Assembly (NCBI GenBank): GCA_002399025.1
Contig: DHCV01000034.1
Location: 539-33,731, forward strand
DNA: 33,193 nt
Reading direction: 5' to 3'
From: Bacteroidales bacterium UBA4893
GTDB lineage: Bacteria > Bacteroidota > Bacteroidia > Bacteroidales > P3
Part shown: in pieces, positions 8,731-15,435 of the stretch
How positions within the stretch are numbered: position 1 is the stretch's first letter
How the letters are laid out: each line of letters starts with the position of its first letter
Notes under the pieces: generated by a model
The model's input: the letters and a program-made list of their open reading frames with translations, nothing else
What the model was told of the DNA's origin: nothing
Databases searched by the model: none
Position numbers and translations under genes: made by a program

Positions 8731-9807
8731 CTATTTGACAACTCTAACTCTTGGGTCTAAAACTCCGTAAAGAATATCAACAAAAATATTAATTAGAACT
8801 AAAAGCACACAGATAACCAATAAGGCTCCAATTACAACAGGGAAATCATACTTCTCTAATCCATCCACAATAACAACTCCTACCCCCTTCCAGTCAAAAA
8901 TATATTCCACAAAAACTGCACCTGCCATTAATGATGCAAACCATCCAGAAACAGAAGTAATTACAGGATTCAGTGAATTCTTAAGAGCATGATTAGTAAT
9001 AATTTTATATTTTCCTAATCCCTTAGCTCTTGCTGTTCGTATATAATCTTGCGAAAGAGTATCTAAGAGAGAGCTTTTTGTCAATTCCGATATAACTGCT
9101 AAGGGTCTTATCCCAAGAGTGAAGGCAGGAAGAATTAAGTTCTTAATATCTACGTATTGACCTCTGCCTAAGTCATCAACTGAATATAATGAACCAAACA
9201 TTGATAGTCCAGTAAATGGAGCAAGGACATAAGCAAATAACCAAGCAAAAATTATAGCAGCAAAGAAAGACGGTAAACTCATTCCTAAAACAATAACAGA
9301 TAAGTTTATTTTATCAAACCAACTTCCATTAAAAATAGCAGATAGACTTCCAAGTAAAACCCCAACTATAAGAGCAAAACTCATACTAACAATTGCAAGA
9401 ATTATTGTATTTGGAAATGCCTCTGAAAGAATATCAGTGACCTGTCTTTTACTTTGATAGGAACGCCTTAAATAAGGCTTCTTAACTACTATGCTATGCT
9501 CCTTAGTTTTTATAAGTTGCGAATAGTCATATTTCTCATTATCTAAATAAATTGCACTCTCAGAGTTTTTTGAATGAATAGAAATTGGAGAAAGGTCGTT
9601 AAGATAACATAAATATTGAACATAAAGAGGCTTATCTAATCCTAAATCTCTTTTAATTATTTCTACACTTTTTTCATCTGCTCGTTGACCCAGCATCATT
9701 CTTGCAGAATCACCGGGTAAAATATTGAAAAGAAAGAACACTAAGGTAATTACTCCAAAAAGTACCAATAAGCCATAAGCTATTCTTTTAAGAATAAAAT
9801 TAAACAT
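8731..9807 (-). CDS. OppB/DppB-like ABC transporter permease, without its partners
   Basis: This 358-residue inner-membrane protein belongs to the binding-protein-dependent transport permease family for peptides and nickel. The N-terminal helix begins Met-Phe-Asn-Phe-Ile-Leu-Lys-Arg and leads to the family stretch Asn-Ile-Leu-Pro-Gly-Asp. The cytoplasmic EAA loop that contacts the ATPase is visible as Asp-Tyr-Ile-Arg-Thr-Ala-Arg-Ala-Lys-Gly-Leu near residues 254-264. About six hydrophobic helices are present, and the protein ends Leu-Asp-Pro-Arg-Val-Arg. A polar insert of about 50 residues (roughly 65-120) makes it longer than the typical 306-340. No OppC-like permease, ATPase or substrate-binding protein occurs in the window. 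It lies 29 nt after the DoxX gene and 111 nt before tpiA. The substrate cannot be told from the sequence. Confidence 0.92.
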   Translation of the reverse strand: MFNFILKRIAYGLLVLFGVITLVFFLFNILPGDSARMMLGQRADEKSVEIIKRDLGLDKPLYVQYLCYLNDLSPISIHSKNSESAIYLDNEKYDYSQLIKTKEHSIVVKKPYLRRSYQSKRQVTDILSEAFPNTIILAIVSMSFALIVGVLLGSLSAIFNGSWFDKINLSVIVLGMSLPSFFAAIIFAWLFAYVLAPFTGLSMFGSLYSVDDLGRGQYVDIKNLILPAFTLGIRPLAVISELTKSSLLDTLSQDYIRTARAKGLGKYKIITNHALKNSLNPVITSVSGWFASLMAGAVFVEYIFDWKGVGVVIVDGLEKYDFPVVIGALLVICVLLVLINIFVDILYGVLDPRVRVVK

Positions 9808-9836
9808 ATCCTTTCTCTTATTTTATGGTTATAAGT

Positions 9837-10976
9837 TTATTGATTATCTATTTGAAGAGTTTCAAAATCAGGCAAACATCTCCAAGAATATTTTTCAATA
9901 ACCTGTCCATTCTCAATCATTACTATCCCTGGATTTGAACGCATAATAGTCAATATTGCTTTATCATCAGTTGAATACATTAACACATCTTTAAGATTGT
10001 GTTTATTAGTAAATTCTGCCCATTTTACTTTAGGAGAAGATGTTATTATAGCTGTCTGACAACCTTTATCAGAGGCTTTTTCTAAGAAAGTTGCAATCTT
10101 TGCCATCGTCTTTATAGAAGGAGAATCCAAATCAACCAAAGTTACAATAACACTTACTCCCTGATGAGAAAGGAATTCAAAAGCTTCATCCTCGTCTCCA
10201 AAAACACCAATCATTGAAAAACCATCTGCTGCAATAGTATTCGTATTCACAACTCTACTACTTACAAATGTCCAATTTGTTGCAAAATCTTGGTCTTCTT
10301 GATAAGCTTTCATTAACTCTTGTGCTTCAAACTCCTGTTCAATATTTGTGTAATTGTTGCGGTATGTTGCAAAACTAACTGGAGGTTTTTGATCTTGTTG
10401 CAAAGGAACCATTCTATTTCCTACTTTCCAAGGACGGAAATCTATCATAGGTTCATAGATTGCATTAAATGCGGTGAAAGTCAATACTAAAAAACTTACG
10501 AGTATAAGATAAAATCTTCCATATGTCCTATTTGTTTTGGCGGAAAGCTTAAGTTTATCCCACATAAATGAAAGAACGAGAAGCACATCAAGAATAATAT
10601 TCTTCCAAAAAGTCTCCCAATTTGTTAGTTTTATTGCATCACCAAAACAACCACAGTCAGTTACTTTATTTGTAAGAGCGTCTATAAAAGTTAAAACTGT
10701 AAAGAATAACATCATTAATCCGACTACCCAATTTAAAAGTTTCTTAAAATACCCTGAAATAAGCATTAACCCCACAACAAACTCTAAGCTACATAATGTT
10801 ATTGAGATCGCAATGGGAATCCATGGAGCAGTTTGAAGTATTCCACCAAAACCAAAAACCCCAAAATACTCAGCAATCTTAAAGGCTGTTCCGTATGGGT
10901 CAACAGATTTAACAAATCCAGAAAAAACAAAAACTAAACCAACAATAATTCTAAATAATCTACCAATATACTTCAT
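9837..10976 (-). CDS. DoxX-family membrane protein with C-terminal thioredoxin-like region (BT_3928-like)
   Basis: This 379-residue protein has an N-terminal DoxX/MauE-type domain of four hydrophobic helices (about residues 1-145). It contains Asp-Cys-Gly-Cys-Phe-Gly-Asp around residues 107-113, a redox-type Cys-x-Cys pair typical of this group. A fifth helix near 155-175 is followed by a soluble region of about 190 residues. That C-terminal part has the strand-helix texture of a thioredoxin fold, with a Gly-Ile-Val-Met-Ile-Glu-Asn-Gly strand turn, but no CxxC pair was seen. It resembles the family I know as BT_3928 from Bacteroides, which also neighbours tpiA. A role in envelope redox or quinone-linked chemistry is inference. 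It is 11 nt after the DUF1599 gene and 29 nt before the permease. Confidence 0.85.
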   Translation of the reverse strand: MKYIGRLFRIIVGLVFVFSGFVKSVDPYGTAFKIAEYFGVFGFGGILQTAPWIPIAISITLCSLEFVVGLMLISGYFKKLLNWVVGLMMLFFTVLTFIDALTNKVTDCGCFGDAIKLTNWETFWKNIILDVLLVLSFMWDKLKLSAKTNRTYGRFYLILVSFLVLTFTAFNAIYEPMIDFRPWKVGNRMVPLQQDQKPPVSFATYRNNYTNIEQEFEAQELMKAYQEDQDFATNWTFVSSRVVNTNTIAADGFSMIGVFGDEDEAFEFLSHQGVSVIVTLVDLDSPSIKTMAKIATFLEKASDKGCQTAIITSSPKVKWAEFTNKHNLKDVLMYSTDDKAILTIMRSNPGIVMIENGQVIEKYSWRCLPDFETLQIDNQ

Positions 10977-10987
10977 AATCTTAATTA

Positions 10988-11524
10988 TTATTTAATTTTA
11001 ATACTTGCAAAAACTCCATAGTTAATTATATCATAATAGTTTGCATCCACCCCCTCAGAAACTAATACCTTTCCCTCATTATCCTCAATTTTCTTTAACC
11101 TCATAATTTTCATAAGAATTAAATCAACTATTGAACTAACTCTCATTGAACGCCATGCCTCAGAGTAATCATGATTTTTGTCTTCCATTAAAAGTTTTGC
11201 ATTTTGAGTATATTTATCAAAGAGCTCAACAGCTTCTGTAATCCCAAGCTTATCCTTATCGTCCTTTGCAAATCCAAGCTCTAACTGAATAAGTGCAATT
11301 ACAGAATAGTTAATAATTCCAATAAACTCATCCATAATTCCTTCATTAATTTTCATTACTCCAGATTCTTGAAATTGACGTATGCGATTTGCTTTAATAA
11401 AAATCTGGTCTGTGAGTGAAGGAAGTCGGAGTATTCTCCAAGATGCACCATAATCCTTAAGCTTAGCAGCATACAATTCTCTACATTGCTCTATAACCTG
11501 ATCATATTCTTGTGATGTATTCAT
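10988..11524 (-). CDS. DUF1599 protein with two tandem copies of the domain
   Basis: This 178-residue cytoplasmic protein has unproven function. It is built from two similar halves. Residues about 7-85 carry Ala-Ala-Lys-Leu-Lys-Asp-Tyr-Gly-Ala-Ser-Trp-Arg. Residues about 100-178 carry Met-Glu-Asp-Lys-Asn-His-Asp-Tyr-Ser-Glu-Ala-Trp-Arg. Both halves continue with a Ser-(Leu/Ile)-(Thr/Val)-Asp helix and end in an Ile-Ile-Asn-Tyr stretch. Helical, acidic repeats with Asp-Tyr motifs recall all-alpha nucleotide pyrophosphohydrolases, but I would not assign an activity. It is the first gene of the minus-strand run and diverges from folP across an 83-nt gap; the DoxX gene follows after 11 nt. Confidence 0.87.
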   Translation of the reverse strand: MNTSQEYDQVIEQCRELYAAKLKDYGASWRILRLPSLTDQIFIKANRIRQFQESGVMKINEGIMDEFIGIINYSVIALIQLELGFAKDDKDKLGITEAVELFDKYTQNAKLLMEDKNHDYSEAWRSMRVSSIVDLILMKIMRLKKIEDNEGKVLVSEGVDANYYDIINYGVFASIKIK

Positions 11525-11571
11525 AAAAATAATAATGTCTTTATTAAACCTAATTTCTCCAAATAATTGTG

Positions 11572-11579
11572 TAATTTTG
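11572..11579 (+). promoter_or_regulatory. -7 promoter box upstream of folP
   Basis: TAATTTTG followed by C matches TAnnTTTG and lies 28 nt before the TTG start of folP, in the 83-nt gap between the divergent DUF1599 and folP genes. No convincing -33 element was found. Confidence 0.45.
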
Positions 11580-11607
11580 CCATTTAATAAGCAAAAAAAC
11601 TCTAAAA

Positions 11608-12474
11608 TTGAACGATAAAATTACAAAATTATCTTATAATGGCACTATAAATTTGCAAGGAAAATTAATTTCTTTACAAAAACCTCTCATTATGGGTATA
11701 TTAAACCTCACCAATGATTCTTTCTTTGATGGTGGAAAATATATAAATAATGTAGAAAAAGCTGTCAATCATGCTAAAGAAATGATAAATGATGGTGCAG
11801 ATATTATTGATATTGGAGCTTGTTCAACCCGACCAGGTGCAAATTTAGTCTCAAAGGATGAGGAATTAGAACAATTAATTCCTATCATCAAACAAATCAG
11901 AAAGCAATTTCCTGATACTATTATTTCTATTGATACAGTGTGGGCAGAGGTTGCCAAAGAGACACTTAAGGAAGGGGCTAACATTATTAATGATATTTCA
12001 GCAGGACAATTTGATGACGAACTTTTCAAAGTTATTGGTCAAACCAAAGCTCCTTATATCCTAACACATACTCCTTCAACTCCAGATAATATGCAGGAGA
12101 AAACCAATTACAACAATATTTTCTTAGATATTTCTAAATATTTTGCTGATAAGATTGAAATTTTGAGAAACATGGGAGTAGTTGATATAATTCTTGACTT
12201 AGGTTTTGGATTTGGAAAAACGATTGATCAAAACTATTTTCTCTTAAATCATATTGACGATTTTAAAACTTTTGGATTGCCAATACTTACTGGCATTTCA
12301 AGAAAAACCATGATACATAAACCTCTTGAGATTACTCCTCAACAAGCTCTAAATGGGACAACTTTTCTTCATGCATTTGCCCTAATGAATAGTAGCAACA
12401 TTTTAAGGGTTCATGATGTTAAGGAAGCTAAACAATGCGTCCAACTATTTAAATTGATTGAAAATAATAAATAA
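11608..12474 (+). CDS. folP: Dihydropteroate synthase
   Basis: This 288-residue TIM-barrel enzyme joins p-aminobenzoate to hydroxymethyl-dihydropterin pyrophosphate in folate synthesis and is the sulfonamide target. Visible motifs: Met-Gly-Ile-Leu-Asn-Leu-Thr-Asn-Asp-Ser-Phe (usually Thr-Pro-Asp-Ser-Phe), Ser-Thr-Arg-Pro-Gly-Ala, Ser-Ile-Asp-Thr, Ile-Asn-Asp-Ile-Ser, Gly-Phe-Gly-Phe-Gly-Lys and Gly-Ile-Ser-Arg-Lys. Several normally conserved prolines are replaced (Thr-Asn-Asp in loop 1, Asp-Leu-Gly for Asp-Pro-Gly). The start is a TTG at 11608: no in-frame ATG occurs before residue 29, inside the first conserved strand, and the ATG at 11638 is out of frame. The gene is followed after 8 nt by cdaA, a pairing common in Bacteroidota. 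Confidence 0.93.
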   Translation: MNDKITKLSYNGTINLQGKLISLQKPLIMGILNLTNDSFFDGGKYINNVEKAVNHAKEMINDGADIIDIGACSTRPGANLVSKDEELEQLIPIIKQIRKQFPDTIISIDTVWAEVAKETLKEGANIINDISAGQFDDELFKVIGQTKAPYILTHTPSTPDNMQEKTNYNNIFLDISKYFADKIEILRNMGVVDIILDLGFGFGKTIDQNYFLLNHIDDFKTFGLPILTGISRKTMIHKPLEITPQQALNGTTFLHAFALMNSSNILRVHDVKEAKQCVQLFKLIENNK

Positions 12475-12482
12475 CAAATAAA

Positions 12483-13271
12483 ATGATTGAATTAATAGCA
12501 CAAGCCTTCACTTTTAAATTAGTTGATTTCTTTGACGTTTTATTTTCATGTATTCTTATATATTTCATTTACAAGCTTCTTAGAGGAACAAATGCACTTG
12601 GCATAGTGTTTTCGTTTATTGGAATTTATATTTTATGGATTATAGTTTCTTTGTTAAGAATGGAGATTCTTACCAAGATATTAGGACAATTTATTAGTGT
12701 TGGTGCAATTGGGATTATTATTATTTTTCAGCCTGAGATTAGACGTTTCTTTGCAATGGTTGGTTCAAAGAGTATGAAAAGAGGATATAAGAAATTTTTC
12801 TTCTGGAAAATTAATAAAGATGATAAAGATAAACTTAATTCCACTGCAATTGTTCAAGCATACCAACATCTTTCTCAGTCCAAGACAGGAGCCTTAATTG
12901 TTATTGCTAGGCATAATGATTTAGATACAATTATAAATACTGGAGAGGTTTTGGAATGTAAAATTAACACTCAATTAATTGAAACTATTTTTTACAAAAA
13001 CACTCCTTTGCATGATGGAGCAATGATTATTAAGGATAATATAATTAAGGCAGCACGTTGTATTTTGCCTGTTAGTTCAAACTTCAATATTCCTCCTCAC
13101 TTAGGTTTAAGGCATCGTTCTGCAATTGGAATATCCGAACAAACAGATGCTATTGCAATAATTGTTAGTGAACAGACAGGACAAATTTCAATCGCTAAAG
13201 CAGGAAACCTTCAAGAAGGAATCACTCCAACAAAATTACAAGAATTCTTAAACCAAGAGTTTAATTCCTAA
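12483..13271 (+). CDS. cdaA: Diadenylate cyclase (CdaA/DacA type, membrane-anchored)
   Basis: This 262-residue protein condenses two ATP into cyclic di-AMP, a second messenger for osmotic and potassium balance. The N-terminal ~95 residues form three hydrophobic helices that anchor it in the inner membrane. The DAC domain follows, with the catalytic Asp-Gly-Ala motif at residues 178-180 (in Leu-His-Asp-Gly-Ala) and Arg-His-Arg at 210-212, both intact. It is 8 nt downstream of folP and almost certainly cotranscribed. Its stop codon overlaps that of the convergent TauE/SafE gene by 4 nt, so there is no room for a conventional terminator between them. The CdaA regulator gene cdaR is not adjacent. 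Confidence 0.95.
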   Translation: MIELIAQAFTFKLVDFFDVLFSCILIYFIYKLLRGTNALGIVFSFIGIYILWIIVSLLRMEILTKILGQFISVGAIGIIIIFQPEIRRFFAMVGSKSMKRGYKKFFFWKINKDDKDKLNSTAIVQAYQHLSQSKTGALIVIARHNDLDTIINTGEVLECKINTQLIETIFYKNTPLHDGAMIIKDNIIKAARCILPVSSNFNIPPHLGLRHRSAIGISEQTDAIAIIVSEQTGQISIAKAGNLQEGITPTKLQEFLNQEFNS

Positions 13272-14041
13272 ATCAATCCCATTCCAAGGGCTATTGAAAT
13301 AGCTAATAGCATTATTGCAACTAAGATTTGAATGCTTCTAAATGTTACTTTCTTTAAAAGCTTCATTCCAACATATGCTCCAACAATTGCAGAAGCAGTT
13401 GCACTTATTACCAGAGTTAAGTTTTCATTCAGGCTTGAGGTTGAAAAACGTGTAATATATACACTCAAACGTGTGAAATCAATTAAGCAAGCTATCACAA
13501 CTCCTGTTGCAATGTATGCCTCTTTTGAAAGACCACTTTTTATTAAGAAAGCACTCCTAATTGCACCTTGAATCCCTGTTAGTCCTCCAAAGAATCCACT
13601 TAAGACTCCTCCTAAAATCAGCTTGTCTTTCCCAAATTGAATCTTTTGAAACGAAGGAATTATCTCCATAAAAGCAAAAACTATTAATAAAATTGCTATT
13701 ATTAGATTAACTGGAGTAATGGAAAATACTTTATCAAATAAGGTATATGTAATGATAGAAGTCATATCTGTTATTTTCAAAAGCAGCCATGCACCTAAGA
13801 AAGATGCTAAAATTGCTGGAATACCGAACCTTAGTAAAACTCCTTTATCAGTCTTCTTCCCAACCAAAGCAACCTTAAAAAGATTATTAGCAAAATGAAC
13901 AACACCCGTTAGGGCAATTGCAATATCTATAGGAAAAAAGATTGCAAAAACAGGCATAAGAATTGTTCCTAAACCAAAGCCTGAAAAGAAAGTCAATATT
14001 GCAGTGAGGAATGCTGCGAGAGATATTAGAATAATTTCCAT
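13268..14041 (-). CDS. TauE/SafE-family (DUF81) membrane permease
   Basis: This 257-residue integral membrane protein has about eight hydrophobic helices and the inverted-repeat texture of the family. Signature-like stretches are Phe-Ser-Gly-Phe-Gly-Leu-Gly-Thr in the first half and Gly-Gly-Leu-Thr-Gly-Ile-Gln-Gly-Ala in the second. Family knowledge: members export or import organosulfur or sulfur-containing anions such as sulfite or sulfoacetate, but many are uncharacterised, so the substrate here is open. I start at the ATG at 14041. The frame could be extended to 14080, but the extra residues are polar and the stretch carries a -7 box at 14070-14077. It is convergent with cdaA and monocistronic as far as can be seen. 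Confidence 0.9.
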   Translation of the reverse strand: MEIILISLAAFLTAILTFFSGFGLGTILMPVFAIFFPIDIAIALTGVVHFANNLFKVALVGKKTDKGVLLRFGIPAILASFLGAWLLLKITDMTSIITYTLFDKVFSITPVNLIIAILLIVFAFMEIIPSFQKIQFGKDKLILGGVLSGFFGGLTGIQGAIRSAFLIKSGLSKEAYIATGVVIACLIDFTRLSVYITRFSTSSLNENLTLVISATASAIVGAYVGMKLLKKVTFRSIQILVAIMLLAISIALGMGLI

Positions 14042-14069
14042 AATCGTAAACGTATTTAATTCATAGATA

Positions 14070-14077
14070 CAAAAATA
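14070..14077 (-). promoter_or_regulatory. -7 promoter box upstream of the TauE/SafE gene
   Basis: On the minus strand this reads TATTTTTG, matching TAnnTTTG, 28 nt before the ATG at 14041. The -33 region is not convincing. Confidence 0.4.
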
Positions 14078-14213
14078 CAATATTTCTTATATCATACATA
14101 AATTCAATATTAAGAAATTATCAATTAATCATTTAAGGAATTCTATAATTCATAGCATTATTAAATATGTCTTTATTATTATTAATTCCCTTAATATTAT
14201 TAATCCTTTTTAC

Positions 14214-14276
14214 TAACTCTTCGTTTCAATTTATTAACTCTTCGTTTTAATTTATTAACTCTTCGTTTTAATTTTT
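14214..14276. repeat. Three tandem 21-bp repeats plus a nearby inverted 10-mer
   Basis: Three contiguous 21-bp units begin at 14214, 14235 and 14256, each starting TAACTCTTCGTTT. Copies 1 and 2 differ at one base (C or T at unit position 14); copy 3 also diverges in its last bases. The 10-mer TCGTTTCAAT of copy 1 (14221-14230) has a perfect inverted partner ATTGAAACGA at 14296-14305. The repeat is in the 281-nt gap between the 3' end of the DUF4831 gene and the start of the TauE/SafE gene. The rest of that gap is AT-rich with no other gene seen. Function unknown. Confidence 0.85.
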
Positions 14277-14322
14277 TCTTTCTTTGTTTTATTTTATTGA
14301 AACGAGGTTTTATTTTTTCAAC

Positions 14323-15429
14323 CTATCGAAGACTTTTTATTGAACCTGTATTAGGGTTAAATTCTATGTTTTTATTTTTTGTAGTGATTGGTTTTATAAC
14401 TCCATATTGATTAACCTCAACTCTATTTGAAAAGGTTTTATTTGGAGTTTCAACACTTACCAAAACAAGTTCTGGTATTGCATGATACACTCCTTTTACT
14501 CCTTCAACTTTCTTTTCAGAAATGCTAACCTCAACTGAAGAGTCAGGGTTTGCAGGTTTACTTGCCTCTTTCTTAAATGTTTCGGTTTGATTATTTGTAT
14601 GGAAACGAGCCAAAAGTGGAATTGGGCAATTCTTTAACGGAAGAATAAGGTCTTCTTCTGCAATAATTGGTTTTTGAGGAGAAAGTGTAAATCTTTGGGT
14701 TTCTTCAATAATTATTTCTGTTCCTGTGAAAAGGGCTACATAACCATCAATTATCTCATCTAATTGTTTATACATAAAATCAACAGTAGTGTTAATATAG
14801 GTTCCTTCCAAGCCTCCTGATAATATTTCAATCTGTCTTTCTCTAAGCTGTTCTATTTTCTTTACAGCATCGGCTGCTGTGAAATTCACTTTCTCCAACA
14901 TTCCTTTTTGTTGAAGACGTGTTTCGAATATTGGTCTTGTTGCAAGTGCTTGAGGAGCATCAATATTCTTTTGCAAATTGGAAGCAGGAGTTAAATCCTT
15001 TTCTTTATTTTGATAATATTTTTGCTTGGAATAAGTTCTTTTATTCTTAAAGCTAATACTTTCAAGTGTTCCTTGTGGGGATTTTGTTACTTTTACCTTA
15101 TCATTATTAAGAATTAAGGCAAATTGTTGTATTGGAGTAGGCATTGCATTTGAAGAAATCCTAATATCCTTTACTTCATATTTTACCTCATCATTTGCTA
15201 TTACATTCTTAACACCTAAGAGGTTAGATTGATTTGCAAACACTCCTTTCTGTCTAATTGTTTTGATAAATGTTACATCAAAAACAACCTCAGTGGACAT
15301 TGGCACTGAATAGTATAGGGTTGTTTTATTAATGCTATTTGGTGAGTTTTCAATTGGATAAGACTTATAGGTTGAAGAGCATGAGCTAAGTCCAACTACA
15401 ACTAATAATACTAAGAATAATCTTTTCAT
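14323..15429 (-). CDS. DUF4831-family lipoprotein
   Basis: This 368-residue protein starts with a lipoprotein signal (Met-Lys-Arg-Leu, a hydrophobic core, Leu-Ser-Ser-Cys at about residues 14-17). The mature protein should be lipid-anchored in the envelope. The body matches the Bacteroidota DUF4831 family as I know it: an early Tyr-Tyr-Ser-Val-Pro stretch, a conserved segment beginning Asp-Val-Thr-Phe, and a long beta-rich region ending in an Asn-Gln-Tyr-Gly-Val stretch. Its function is not established. It is the last gene of the minus-strand run, 6 nt after the WG-repeat gene, so the two envelope proteins are probably made together. Confidence 0.85.
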   Translation of the reverse strand: MKRLFLVLLVVVGLSSCSSTYKSYPIENSPNSINKTTLYYSVPMSTEVVFDVTFIKTIRQKGVFANQSNLLGVKNVIANDEVKYEVKDIRISSNAMPTPIQQFALILNNDKVKVTKSPQGTLESISFKNKRTYSKQKYYQNKEKDLTPASNLQKNIDAPQALATRPIFETRLQQKGMLEKVNFTAADAVKKIEQLRERQIEILSGGLEGTYINTTVDFMYKQLDEIIDGYVALFTGTEIIIEETQRFTLSPQKPIIAEEDLILPLKNCPIPLLARFHTNNQTETFKKEASKPANPDSSVEVSISEKKVEGVKGVYHAIPELVLVSVETPNKTFSNRVEVNQYGVIKPITTKNKNIEFNPNTGSIKSLR

Positions 15430-15435
15430 TTCTAT

